NCBI GenBank assembly: GCA_003241965.1
Contig: QBMB01000047.1
Location: 1-35,442 of the forward strand
Length of the DNA stretch: 35,442 nucleotides
DNA from: Burkholderiales bacterium
GTDB taxonomy: Bacteria > Pseudomonadota > Gammaproteobacteria > Burkholderiales > Burkholderiaceae_C
Direction of reading: 5' to 3'
The notes under the pieces are model-generated. The model saw nothing but the letters and a program-made list of their open reading frames with translations, had not been told where the DNA came from and made no database searches. Position numbers and translations under genes: made by a program. Below are positions 7,725 to 15,586 of the stretch, in pieces. Each line of letters starts with the position of its first letter. Within the stretch, counting starts at the first letter, position 1.

Positions 7725-9830
7725 TCAGTGCCGCGATCGGCGCACCAGGCTGGAGGTGTCCAGGATCAGCGCGACCTTGCCGTCGCCCAGGATGGTGGCG
7801 CCCGACACGTTGGGCACGCGCCGGTAGTTCGATTCGAGGTTCTTGATCACCACCTGTTGCTGGCCGAGCAGCTCGTCCACCATCAGGGCCGAGCGCGAGC
7901 CGTCGGCTTCGACCACCACCATGATCGGGCTGGCACCGCTGTGCTCGAAACGCGGAACCTGGAACACCTTCTCCAGTTCGATCACGGGCATGTATTCGTC
8001 TCGCACCTTGACCACCTGCGCGCCTTGCGCGAGGGTGTTGATGTCGTTGGGTTTGATCTGGAACGACTCGATCACGCTGGACAGCGGCAGGATGTAGACC
8101 TCGTCGCTCACCCGCACCGACATGCCGTCCATGATGGCCAGGGTGAGGGGCAGGCGCACCGAGACGCGCATGCCGTAGCCCTCGGCCGAATCGATCTCCA
8201 CCGTGCCGTTGAGCGCGGTGATGTTCTTCTTGACCACGTCCATGCCCACGCCGCGGCCGGAGACGTCGGTCACTTCCTCGGCGGTTGAGAAGCCGGGCGC
8301 AAAGATCAGGCTCCACACTTCGGTATCGGTCATCGTGTCGGGTGCGTCGATGCCTTTTTCGCGTGCCTTGGTCAGCAGCTTCTCGCGCGAGAGGCCTTTG
8401 CCGTCGTCGCGCACTTCAATCAGGATCGAGCCGCCTTCGTGCGTGGCCGAGAGTGTGATCGTGCCGTGCTCGTTCTTGCCCTTGGCGCGGCGCTCGTCCG
8501 GCATTTCAATGCCGTGGTCGCAGCTGTTGCGGATCAGGTGGGTCAGCGGGTCGGTGATCTTCTCCACCAGGCCCTTGTCGAGTTCGGTCGATTCGCCCTG
8601 CGTGACCAGCTCGACCTTTTTGCCCAGCTTGCTGGCGAGGTCGCGCAGCATGCGCGGGAAGCGGTTGAACACGACCGACATCGGGATCATGCGGATCGAC
8701 ATCACCGCTTCCTGCAGGTCGCGGGTGTTGCGGTCGAGGTCGGCCAGGCCGGCCAGCAGGGGCTGGTTGGCGCCGTCGTCGAGCTCGCGGCTTTTCTGCG
8801 CCAGCATGGCCTGGGTGATGACAAGTTCGCCCACCAGGTTGATCAGCTGGTCGACCTTGCTCACCGAGACGCGCAGCGTGCTGGACTCCATGGCCGCCGG
8901 TGCAGCCGGCGAGGCGGCGCGGGCTTCGGCCTTGGCGGCGGGTTTGCTGGTGCTGTCGGGTGCAGCGACGGCCATGGGGGCCGTCTCGGCATGGGCGGGC
9001 ACGCCGGGCGCGCCGTCGAAGAAACCGAAATCCTGGCCGTTGGCCACGGCCGTTGGCTGCGTGTCTTCGTCGGGAGCGGCGAGGTCGTTGATGCGGATCT
9101 CTTCCTTGCTCACGTGGAAGGTGAAGAGGTCCATCAGGTCGGCGTCGGACGAGGTGGTGGCGATGCGGTAGACGCGCTTGTTGGCCTGGTCGCAGGGCAG
9201 GGCTTCGATGGTGCCCAGGCCGGGGATGTCGCGGAAGAGTTCGGCCACGCCGTCGGCTTGCGCCACGTTGTCCAGCGGACCGATGTGGATCTCGAGTTCG
9301 CGGGTGGCCTTGACCACCGGCTTGTTGATCACGCGGGCCGGGGCGGGCGCAGGCGCCTGCACCACCACAGGTGCAACCACCACAGGCGCGGGCGCGGCCT
9401 GGACTTCTTCGCCATTGGCCAGCGCATAGATGCGGGCCACGAGTTCGCTGGTGGCGGGGGTGTCGTTGCCACGGCCCTGGTGGTGGGCGAGCTGCAGGCG
9501 CAGCGCGTCGCTGGATTCGAGCAGCACGTCCACCATGGCAGCGGTGGGGTTGAGTTCGTGGCGGCGCAGTTTGTCCAGCAGCGACTCCATCTGGTGCGTG
9601 AGTTCGGCCACGTCGGCAAAGCCGAAGGTAGCGGCGCCGCCCTTGATGGAGTGGGCGCAGCGGAAGATCGCGTTGAGCTCTTCGTCGTCGGCCTTCTCCA
9701 CGTCCAGCGCCAGCAGCATCTGCTCCATCGTGTCGAGGTTTTCGCCCGCTTCTTCAAAGAAGATTTGATAGAACTGGGTCAGGTCTATGTCGTTGGAGAG
9801 GCTCTGGCCTTCGTTCATCATTTCACCCAT
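7725..9830 (-). CDS. cheA: CheA, chemotaxis histidine kinase
   Basis: A 701-residue cytoplasmic kinase that phosphorylates CheY and CheB under receptor control. The domains are in standard order. P1/Hpt has H60 in AHSIKGGAATFGF. A Pro/Ala/Val linker (about 144-168) leads to a CheY/CheB-binding P2-like domain (about 176-250) and a second linker (about 251-315). P3 dimerisation is at about 316-380. The P4 ATPase has the N-box NSCDHG (435-440), DDGKGL (475-480) and GRGVGMDVV (525-533). P5, the CheW-like domain, begins at about 560. The start at 9830 has an AAGGAGA ribosome site 7 nt upstream; an in-frame ATG at residue 4 is less well placed. CheA normally needs CheW to bind receptors, and none is encoded in this window. 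Confidence 0.97.
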   Translation of the reverse strand: MGEMMNEGQSLSNDIDLTQFYQIFFEEAGENLDTMEQMLLALDVEKADDEELNAIFRCAHSIKGGAATFGFADVAELTHQMESLLDKLRRHELNPTAAMVDVLLESSDALRLQLAHHQGRGNDTPATSELVARIYALANGEEVQAAPAPVVVAPVVVQAPAPAPARVINKPVVKATRELEIHIGPLDNVAQADGVAELFRDIPGLGTIEALPCDQANKRVYRIATTSSDADLMDLFTFHVSKEEIRINDLAAPDEDTQPTAVANGQDFGFFDGAPGVPAHAETAPMAVAAPDSTSKPAAKAEARAASPAAPAAMESSTLRVSVSKVDQLINLVGELVITQAMLAQKSRELDDGANQPLLAGLADLDRNTRDLQEAVMSIRMIPMSVVFNRFPRMLRDLASKLGKKVELVTQGESTELDKGLVEKITDPLTHLIRNSCDHGIEMPDERRAKGKNEHGTITLSATHEGGSILIEVRDDGKGLSREKLLTKAREKGIDAPDTMTDTEVWSLIFAPGFSTAEEVTDVSGRGVGMDVVKKNITALNGTVEIDSAEGYGMRVSVRLPLTLAIMDGMSVRVSDEVYILPLSSVIESFQIKPNDINTLAQGAQVVKVRDEYMPVIELEKVFQVPRFEHSGASPIMVVVEADGSRSALMVDELLGQQQVVIKNLESNYRRVPNVSGATILGDGKVALILDTSSLVRRSRH

Positions 9831-9876
9831 GTGGGGTCTCCTTGGCTGCTTGAGAGCGGCGCGCGTTGGTGAGTGT

Positions 9877-10239
9877 TCAGCGAATGACTTTTTGAATCAC
9901 TTCGATCAACCGGCTGGGGTCGAAGGGCTTGACCAGCCAGCCGGTGGCGCCCGCGCTGCGGCCCGCCTGCTTCATCTGGTCGCTGGACTCGGTGGTCAGG
10001 ATCAGGATGGGGGTGGTCTTGAATTTGGGGTGTTCGCGCAGCTTGCGCGTGAGGCCCAGCCCGTCCAGGTTGGGCATGTTCTGGTCGGTCAGCACCAGAT
10101 CGATGCTGTGCATCTGCGCTTTCTCGAAAGCGTCCAGACCATCCACCGCTTCGACCACGTGGTAGCCCGCTCCGGTGAGGGTGAACGCCACCATTTTTCG
10201 CATGGAAGCCGAGTCGTCGACGGCAAGAATGGATCGCAT
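9877..10239 (-). CDS. cheY: CheY, single-domain response regulator for the flagellar switch
   Basis: 120 residues, a stand-alone receiver with D8/D9, phospho-acceptor D52 in TDQNMPNLDG, T82/T83 and K104 in LVKPFD. It should accept phosphate from CheA and bind FliM, whose switch peptide is visible at the N-terminus of the fliM product in this window. The residue matching the switch tyrosine of E. coli CheY (Y106) is W101 here. The gene lies 66 bp after the CheZ-like gene and 46 bp before cheA, within the same likely transcript. Confidence 0.95.
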   Translation of the reverse strand: MRSILAVDDSASMRKMVAFTLTGAGYHVVEAVDGLDAFEKAQMHSIDLVLTDQNMPNLDGLGLTRKLREHPKFKTTPILILTTESSDQMKQAGRSAGATGWLVKPFDPSRLIEVIQKVIR

Positions 10240-10305
10240 GGCTAACTCCGTGTTTCAGTCAAATATCGGCAGATACCGGGGGGTCTTGAATCGGGGCCTG
10301 TCCGG

Positions 10306-10749
10306 TCAGAACAGGTCGATGGAGCCGGCGTCCATCTCGCTCTGGGTCACCGGGCTGGGACGCTCGGGCATGGGGTCCAGCCCCAGCGGCACTTCCCCCT
10401 CGTCGGGCTCCATGGCCTCTTCGGCCAGGCGCCAGGCGCAGCTTTGCAGCACCTTGCCGGTGTGCACGATGAGCTGGGTGGCCATGTCGTGAAACTGCAA
10501 TTCCGTCACGGCCTGGTGCAGGCTGTGGCGGATCGGGCCGAGTTCGCCCTGGCGAATCTCGGGCAGCGCGCCCAGCGCCTGGTTGGCCGTGCCGAAGCGC
10601 TCCATCAGGTTGGTGGTGGCGTGGTCGAGCAGGCCTTCCAGGCGCTGCAGGTCGGTCACGGCCATGAGCAGCGAGTCCTGGAGGTTGGCCACCAGATTCA
10701 CAGGCAGGGAGACGCACGGCGAAGGATGCTGCATCGTCAAGTGGTCCAT
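10306..10749 (-). CDS. CheZ-like CheY-P phosphatase candidate
   Basis: A 147-residue, mainly helical protein. The segment ELQFHDMATQLIVHTGKV (83-100) contains D88 and Q92 with the DxxxQ spacing of the CheZ active site (D143/Q147 in E. coli, FQDLTGQ). This suggests it dephosphorylates CheY-P, and it is the gene directly before cheY. It is clearly shorter than E. coli CheZ (214 residues), and the rest matches CheZ poorly. The C-terminus ends GSIDLF, like that of CheD, and loosely resembles the FliM EIDALL peptide that binds CheY-P. Two in-frame ATGs (10749, 10734) lack a clear ribosome site; the longer is given. A generic chemotaxis helper protein is the alternative. Confidence 0.6.
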   Translation of the reverse strand: MDHLTMQHPSPCVSLPVNLVANLQDSLLMAVTDLQRLEGLLDHATTNLMERFGTANQALGALPEIRQGELGPIRHSLHQAVTELQFHDMATQLIVHTGKVLQSCAWRLAEEAMEPDEGEVPLGLDPMPERPSPVTQSEMDAGSIDLF

Positions 10750-10813
10750 GTTGTTGCTCGGGTAGGGCTTGGAATAGGGTGGGCAGTACAATTTTCGAGG
10801 TCTGCTGGATGCT

Positions 10814-10840
10814 GTATCGGCAGATAACCGGCCAAATTCA
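10814..10840 (-). promoter_or_regulatory. Sigma-28 (FliA)-type promoter for the che operon
   Basis: On the minus strand the site reads TGAA-N15-GCCGATAC. The -10 differs from GCCGATAA only in its last base, and the -35 from TAAA at one position. It is placed to transcribe the CheZ-like gene, cheY, cheA and the genes after them, with a leader of about 58 nt. It lies in the 176-bp divergent gap shared with the kinase gene at 10926. Confidence 0.72.
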
Positions 10841-10925
10841 GCACCATTTCCCGGGTTGTCCTGTCGCTGTTGCCAGCTGCTGGTCCGATCCGGCCGCCCC
10901 GGCACCCCCCAACCTCCAGGCAGGC

Positions 10926-12074
10926 ATGTCCGAGATCCTCGACAAACGACCGGTTCACATCCTGCATCTGGAAGATTCGCGGGTGGACCATGCGCTGGTG
11001 AAGTTCGCCCTGCAGCGCAGCAAACTGCCCAGTGAGGTGGTGCTGGTCGACACGCTGGACGATTTCAAGCGCGAACTGCTCAGTGGGCGTTTTGACGTGG
11101 TGCTGGCCGACTACCACCTGCCCGGCTTCACCGGCATGGACGCCTGGGACGTGGTGCGCGAACTCGGGATCGAGATTCCCTACGTGATCCTCTCCGGCGC
11201 CATCGGCGAGACAGCGGCGGTGGACGCGATGCACCGCGGTGTGAGCGACTACCTGCTCAAAGACAGCATGCACCGCCTCTCGCACGTGATCGAGCGGGCG
11301 ATCGAGGTGTCGCAGACGCGGCGCGAGCGGGCCCGGGCGGCCGAAGAGCTGGCCGCGTCGCGCAAGCGCCTGGCCGAGCTGGCCGAGCACCTGCAGACCA
11401 GCATCGAGCAGGAACGCGCCAACATCGCGCGCGAGATCCACGACGACATCGGCGGCTCGCTGGCGGCCGTCAAGCTCGACCTGGCCTGGGTGGGGCGCCA
11501 TGCCCAGGATGGCCACGTGCTACAGCATGTGGCCACGGCCATGGAAATGCTGCAGCACGCCCTGGGCGCGAGCCAGCGCATCATGATGAACCTGCGCCCA
11601 CCCATCCTCGACCAGGGCCTGGTGGCCGCGGTGCAGTGGCTGGCCGGTGGCTTCGAGCGGCGCACCGGCATGCGGGTGACCATCCGCCGGTCATCCGACC
11701 AGATCGAGGTGCCGATGGACGTGCAGCTGGTGGCCTACCGCACGGCGCAGGAAGCCCTCACCAACATCGCCAAGCACACCAAGGCCACCGCGGTCGACAT
11801 CGACCTGAGCGATGGCGAAGGCGTGCTGACCCTGGAAGTCACCGACAACGGCCAAGGCCTGAGCCCGGAGGCCTTGCGCAAGGCCGAGTCGTTTGGCCTG
11901 CTCGGCCTGCGCGAGCGCGCGGCCAAGGTCGACGGCTGGCTCGACGTGAGCTCCTCCAGCAAAGGCACATCGGTCATCCTGTCTGTGCCCCTGATATCAC
12001 CCCACAACCCGAACAATCCGGACAGCGCGGCCAACGCCGCAGAGGAAGCCCATGATCAAGGTGATTTTGTGTGA
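10926..12074 (+). CDS. NarL-family sensor kinase with N-terminal receiver domain
   Basis: A 382-residue soluble kinase with no membrane segment or signal peptide. The N-terminal receiver (about 9-125) has E16/D17, phospho-acceptor D62 in ADYHLPGFTG and K112. A short coiled coil (about 130-165) follows. HisKA_3 has H172 in REIHDDIGGSLA, and the HATPase has QEALTNIAKH, DNGQGL (308-312) and GLLGLRERA. A receiver placed before a kinase core suggests that phosphorylation by another kinase tunes this one; the hybrid kinase at 2219-4468 is a possible donor (inference). The start at 10926 is the first that gives receiver sequence. Its last 23 bp overlap the start of the response-regulator gene, so the pair is co-expressed. 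Confidence 0.92.
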   Translation: MSEILDKRPVHILHLEDSRVDHALVKFALQRSKLPSEVVLVDTLDDFKRELLSGRFDVVLADYHLPGFTGMDAWDVVRELGIEIPYVILSGAIGETAAVDAMHRGVSDYLLKDSMHRLSHVIERAIEVSQTRRERARAAEELAASRKRLAELAEHLQTSIEQERANIAREIHDDIGGSLAAVKLDLAWVGRHAQDGHVLQHVATAMEMLQHALGASQRIMMNLRPPILDQGLVAAVQWLAGGFERRTGMRVTIRRSSDQIEVPMDVQLVAYRTAQEALTNIAKHTKATAVDIDLSDGEGVLTLEVTDNGQGLSPEALRKAESFGLLGLRERAAKVDGWLDVSSSSKGTSVILSVPLISPHNPNNPDSAANAAEEAHDQGDFV

Positions 12075-12681
12075 CGACCACGCGGTGGTGAGACGCGGCA
12101 TCCGCGACACCATCTCGGAGGCCACCGACATCCAGGTGGTGGGCGAAGCCGGCAGCTACCCCGAATTGCGCGAAGCCATGCGCAAGACCGAGTGCGACGT
12201 GCTCGTGCTCGACCTCAACATGCCCGGGCGCGGTGGCCTGGAGGTGCTGGCCGCCTTGAAGGAAGAGGGCTCCAGCGTGAAGACGCTGGTGGTTTCCATG
12301 TACCCGGAAGACCAGTACGCCATCCGCTGTCTGCGGGCCGGCGCGCGCGGTTACCTCAACAAGGCGGGCGAGCCGGCCGAGCTGGTGGCCGCCATCCGCA
12401 CCGTGATGCAGGGCCGCAAGTACGTCACGGCCGACGTGGCGCAGATGCTGGTGGACAACCTGAATGCACCCGAGAGCGAAGAGCTGCACGCCAGCCTGTC
12501 CGAGCGTGAGCTGCAGACCCTGCAGAAGATCGCCTCGGGCAGGAAACTCTCCGACATCGCTGAAGAACTCATGCTCAGTCCCAAGACGGTCAGCGTCTAC
12601 CGCGCCCGCGTGCTGGAAAAACTGCACCTGGCCAACAACGCCGAGCTCACGGTGTACGCGATCAGGAACGGGATTGTGTAG
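12052..12681 (+). CDS. NarL/FixJ-type DNA-binding response regulator
   Basis: 209 residues. The receiver (1-118) has D8/D9, phospho-acceptor D54 in LDLNMPG and K113-region basic residues. The C-terminal LuxR-type helix-turn-helix (about 143-206) shows LSERELQTLQKIASGRKLSDIAEEL and SPKTVSVYRARVLEKL, typical of the family. The AGAGGAAG ribosome site lies inside the end of the upstream kinase gene, and the 23-bp overlap makes the kinase its likely partner. The target genes are not evident. The pair sits divergently next to the che operon, so motility or MFS-operon control is possible but unproven. Confidence 0.94.
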   Translation: MIKVILCDDHAVVRRGIRDTISEATDIQVVGEAGSYPELREAMRKTECDVLVLDLNMPGRGGLEVLAALKEEGSSVKTLVVSMYPEDQYAIRCLRAGARGYLNKAGEPAELVAAIRTVMQGRKYVTADVAQMLVDNLNAPESEELHASLSERELQTLQKIASGRKLSDIAEELMLSPKTVSVYRARVLEKLHLANNAELTVYAIRNGIV

Positions 12682-12695
12682 CTCCCCTTTCTTGC

Positions 12696-12732
12696 TCCCT
12701 CGCCCCTCTGGGGAGAGGGCTGGGGTGAGGGG
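12696..12732. repeat. REP-like CCCTC/GAGGG palindromic element
   Basis: The 37 bp after the response-regulator stop have nested inverted repeats: an outer CCTCGCCCC against GGGGTGAGG (one mismatch) and an inner CCCCTC against GAGGGG-type arms. From general knowledge, elements of this form are dispersed in many proteobacterial genomes. It follows the stop by only 14 bp and could act as the transcript end. The rest of the 128-bp gap up to 12810 shows no clear promoter. Confidence 0.6.
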
Positions 12733-12809
12733 CACGCCCGCGAAGTTGCCACTTCAACGCCATCGTAAGCAAGCCAACATGAACCCGGCACCTGCTGAAT
12801 AATCGGCCG

Positions 12810-14390
12810 ATGTCCACTGCCCAATCCATCTGGAGCCCCCTGCGCCAACCCGCCTTCCGGGGTCTGTGGATTTGCGGTGCCATCTTCTTCATCGGCGCGG
12901 GCATGCAGACCATGGCAGCAGCCTGGCTCATGGTGGAGCTCACCGGCTCGTCATTTCTCGCCGCCCTGGTGCAGACGGCGGTGTTCCTGCCCATGTTCCT
13001 GCTGGCCTTGCCGGCGGGTGTGCTGGCCGACACCACCGACCGCCGCCGCCTGATCTCGGGCGCGCTCATCGCCCAGGTGGCTGCTTGCACCTTGCTGGCC
13101 GCGCTGGTGTTGGCCGGCTGGGGCGGGCCGGGGTCGGTGTTGTTCCTGGTGTTCGTGTGCGGTTGCTGCACGGCGGTGCTCACACCGGCGTGGAACTCTT
13201 CGGTGGTGGACCCGGTGCCGCGCGAGGAGTGGCCGCAGGCCATCACCGCCATCGGCATCGCCTACAACGCGGCGCGCGCCATCGGTCCCACGCTGGCCGG
13301 CCTGCTCTTTGCCCGGCTGGGCGCGGGCTGGGTGTTTGTGGTCACGGTGTTCACCACGCTGGTCATGTGGGAGTCGATCCGGCGCTGGCCGCCGCGGGCG
13401 CATCCGCCGTCCAGTCTGCCGCCGGAGCGCCTGTGGGGCGGCACGCTGAGCGGTCTGCGCTTCGCCTGGCACTCGCGCATCATCCTGGCGCAGCTGGTGC
13501 GGGTGATGGCCTTCAGCGCGGCGGGCTCGGCGCTGTGGGCCTTGCTGCCGGTGATCGCACAGCGCCAGCTGGGCACCGGAGCCCAGGGCTTTGGTTTGCT
13601 CATGGGTTGCCTGGGCACCGGCGCCGTGTGCTCGGGCCTGGTCATTGGCCGGTTGCGCGCGCGGTTCGCGCTGGACGCGATCGTGTCGGTCAGCTGCGCC
13701 GTGTTTGCCGCGGTCATGCTGGTGGCTGCGTGGGTGCGTGTGCCCTCGGTGGTCTACGTCGCCATGGCCTTTGGCGGTGCGGCGTGGATGGCCACCATGT
13801 CCACCTTCAACACCGCCACCCAGGCCAGCGCGCCGCCCTGGGTGCGCTCGCGCGCCGTGGCGCTGCACATCGTTTCCGCGCTCGGTGCGTTCGCCATCGG
13901 CTCGGCGTTCTGGGGCGCGGTGTCCGACATCGCCGGCCTCACCGCCGCGCTGGTGGCTGCGGGCGTGGTCATGGCTGCGGGCCTGCTGCTCGTGCGCCCA
14001 TTTCCATTGCGCATGGGCGCGCTGCACGAGGTCACCCAGGGCACCCCGTGGGACGAACTCTTCGTGGTGGACGAGCCCAACCCGGCCGCCGGCCCGGTGG
14101 CGGTGGAGGTGGGCTACCGTATCCAGCCCGGTGTTGACCAGGCGTTTCTGGACACCATCAGCCGCATGAAAGCCCCGCGCCGGCGCGACGGCGCGAGCTT
14201 CTGGCGCGTCTACCGCGACCTGGGTGAACCCTCGCGCTATGTGGAGCGCTTCATCGTGGCCTCGTGGGCCGACTACCTGCACCAGCGCGCCCGCGCCACC
14301 GTGGCCGACCGCGAGCTGGAAACCGATATCCGTGCGTTTCTGGCCGAGGGCGAGAGCGCGAGCATGTCCCACTACATCGCGGAGCGTTGA
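12810..14390 (+). CDS. MFS exporter of the MFS_3 (EntS-like) family with C-terminal ABM-like domain
   Basis: 526 residues. The first 400 or so make about twelve hydrophobic helices of a major-facilitator drug or siderophore exporter, with the loop motif LPAGVLADTTDRRRL between helices 2 and 3. The last 100 or so residues (from about 428, VEVGYRIQPGVDQAFLDTI onward) form a soluble domain resembling the antibiotic-biosynthesis-monooxygenase fold. This extra domain is usual in this MFS branch (often listed as DUF894). The substrate is unknown. No good ribosome site precedes the ATG at 12810, so the start is somewhat uncertain. It begins an operon with a lipoprotein (4-bp gap) and a TSUP permease, and none of the three is a motility gene. 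Confidence 0.88.
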   Translation: MSTAQSIWSPLRQPAFRGLWICGAIFFIGAGMQTMAAAWLMVELTGSSFLAALVQTAVFLPMFLLALPAGVLADTTDRRRLISGALIAQVAACTLLAALVLAGWGGPGSVLFLVFVCGCCTAVLTPAWNSSVVDPVPREEWPQAITAIGIAYNAARAIGPTLAGLLFARLGAGWVFVVTVFTTLVMWESIRRWPPRAHPPSSLPPERLWGGTLSGLRFAWHSRIILAQLVRVMAFSAAGSALWALLPVIAQRQLGTGAQGFGLLMGCLGTGAVCSGLVIGRLRARFALDAIVSVSCAVFAAVMLVAAWVRVPSVVYVAMAFGGAAWMATMSTFNTATQASAPPWVRSRAVALHIVSALGAFAIGSAFWGAVSDIAGLTAALVAAGVVMAAGLLLVRPFPLRMGALHEVTQGTPWDELFVVDEPNPAAGPVAVEVGYRIQPGVDQAFLDTISRMKAPRRRDGASFWRVYRDLGEPSRYVERFIVASWADYLHQRARATVADRELETDIRAFLAEGESASMSHYIAER

Positions 14391-14394
14391 ACCG

Positions 14395-14829
14395 ATGAAA
14401 CACCGTACTTTCCTGGCCTCTCTGCTGCTGGCGCTGGCCTTCGTGCTGTCCGCCTGTGGGCGCGACGATCCGCAGGCATCGCTGGAAGCCGCCGTGCAGA
14501 AACTGCAGGACAACCTGGAAGCCAAGGACACCAGCGCGGTGATCGACCAGTTCGACACCAGCTTCCAGGCGCAGGAAGGTCTGGACCGCGACTGGGCGCG
14601 CAAGACCATGACGCTCATGTTCCTGCGTTACGCCAGCGTCAAGGTGATCGCAGTCACGCGCAAGAGCAGCATCGACCCGACCGCTCCGCAGGCCGGGCTC
14701 ACGCAGGCGCAGGTGCTGGTCACGGGCGCGCAGGGCCTGATTCCCGAACGCGCGGCGCCCTACGAGGTGCGGCTGGAATGGCGGCGCGTGTCGGACGACT
14801 GGAAGCTGACCCGCATCACCTGGGAATGA
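14395..14829 (+). CDS. Small predicted lipoprotein
   Basis: 144 residues. The N-terminus is a lipoprotein signal (MKHRTF, a hydrophobic run, then LSAC with lipid-carrying C21). The mature part is about 123 residues and has an alpha+beta look: a helix QASLEAAVQKLQDNLEAKD, then DTSFQ..., and a C-terminal strand pattern ending WRRVSDDWKLTRITWE. This recalls small NTF2-like or nuclear-transport-factor-fold lipoproteins, but I do not recognise a named family. It starts 4 bp after the MFS gene and ends 7 bp before the TSUP gene, so it is co-transcribed with both. It probably sits in the outer-membrane inner leaflet, because residue +2 is G rather than D. Confidence 0.8.
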   Translation: MKHRTFLASLLLALAFVLSACGRDDPQASLEAAVQKLQDNLEAKDTSAVIDQFDTSFQAQEGLDRDWARKTMTLMFLRYASVKVIAVTRKSSIDPTAPQAGLTQAQVLVTGAQGLIPERAAPYEVRLEWRRVSDDWKLTRITWE

Positions 14830-14836
14830 CCCCGGC

Positions 14837-15583
14837 ATGACCCCCGAACTCTGGTTGCTGGTGGTGGGCGCGGCCGTGGCCGGCTTCGTGCAGGGCCTCT
14901 CGGGCTTTGCGTTCAGCATGGTGGCCATGTCGTTCTGGGTCTGGGGCATCGACCCGCGCGTGGCCGCGGTGCTGGCGGTGTTCGGCTCGCTCACCGGGCA
15001 GCTGTTGGCGGTGTTCACCACCCGGCGCGGTTTTCGCTGGCCCGCGCTGTGGCCTTTTATCGCTGGCGGTGCGGTGGGCGTGCCCATCGGGGTGTCGGTG
15101 TTGCCACACCTCAACGCCGAACTGTTCAAGCTGATCCTGGGCGGCGTGCTGGTGGTCTGGTGCCCGGCCATGCTGCTGTCGGCAAAGCTGCCGCGCATCA
15201 CGCGTGGTGGGCGCCTGGCCGATGGTGTGGCCGGCGCGGCGGGCGGTTTCATGGGCGGCATCGGCGGCTTCACCGGCGTGGTGCCCACGCTGTGGTGCAC
15301 GCTGCGCGGCATGGAGAAAGACCGTCAGCGTTCCATCGTGCAGAACTTCAACCTCGCGGCCCTGTCGTTCACCATGCTCGGTTACGTGGCCACCGGCGCG
15401 GTCACGCGCGACATCTGGCCGCTGCTGCCGGTGGTGGCGGTGGCGCTGCTGGTGCCGGTGCTGCTGGGCGCGCGGCTGTATGTGGGGTTGAGCGAGGCGG
15501 CGTTTCGCCAACTGGTGTTGTCGCTGCTCGCGCTCTCGGGCGTGGCCATGCTGGTGGCGGCGGTGCCGCGCTTGCTGGGCTGA
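14837..15583 (+). CDS. TSUP-family (TauE/SafE) anion permease
   Basis: A 248-residue inner-membrane protein with about eight hydrophobic helices in two repeats. It shows the family pattern of GxxQGLSGFAFSM in helix 1 and GGFMGGIGGFTGVVPTLW at the start of the second half. TSUP proteins move sulfite, organosulfonates or other sulfur-containing anions; the substrate here cannot be told. It is the last gene of the MFS-lipoprotein-TSUP unit. Its stop lies 3 bp from the stop of the convergent broken MCP gene. Confidence 0.88.
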   Translation: MTPELWLLVVGAAVAGFVQGLSGFAFSMVAMSFWVWGIDPRVAAVLAVFGSLTGQLLAVFTTRRGFRWPALWPFIAGGAVGVPIGVSVLPHLNAELFKLILGGVLVVWCPAMLLSAKLPRITRGGRLADGVAGAAGGFMGGIGGFTGVVPTLWCTLRGMEKDRQRSIVQNFNLAALSFTMLGYVATGAVTRDIWPLLPVVAVALLVPVLLGARLYVGLSEAAFRQLVLSLLALSGVAMLVAAVPRLLG

Positions 15584-15586
15584 GCG

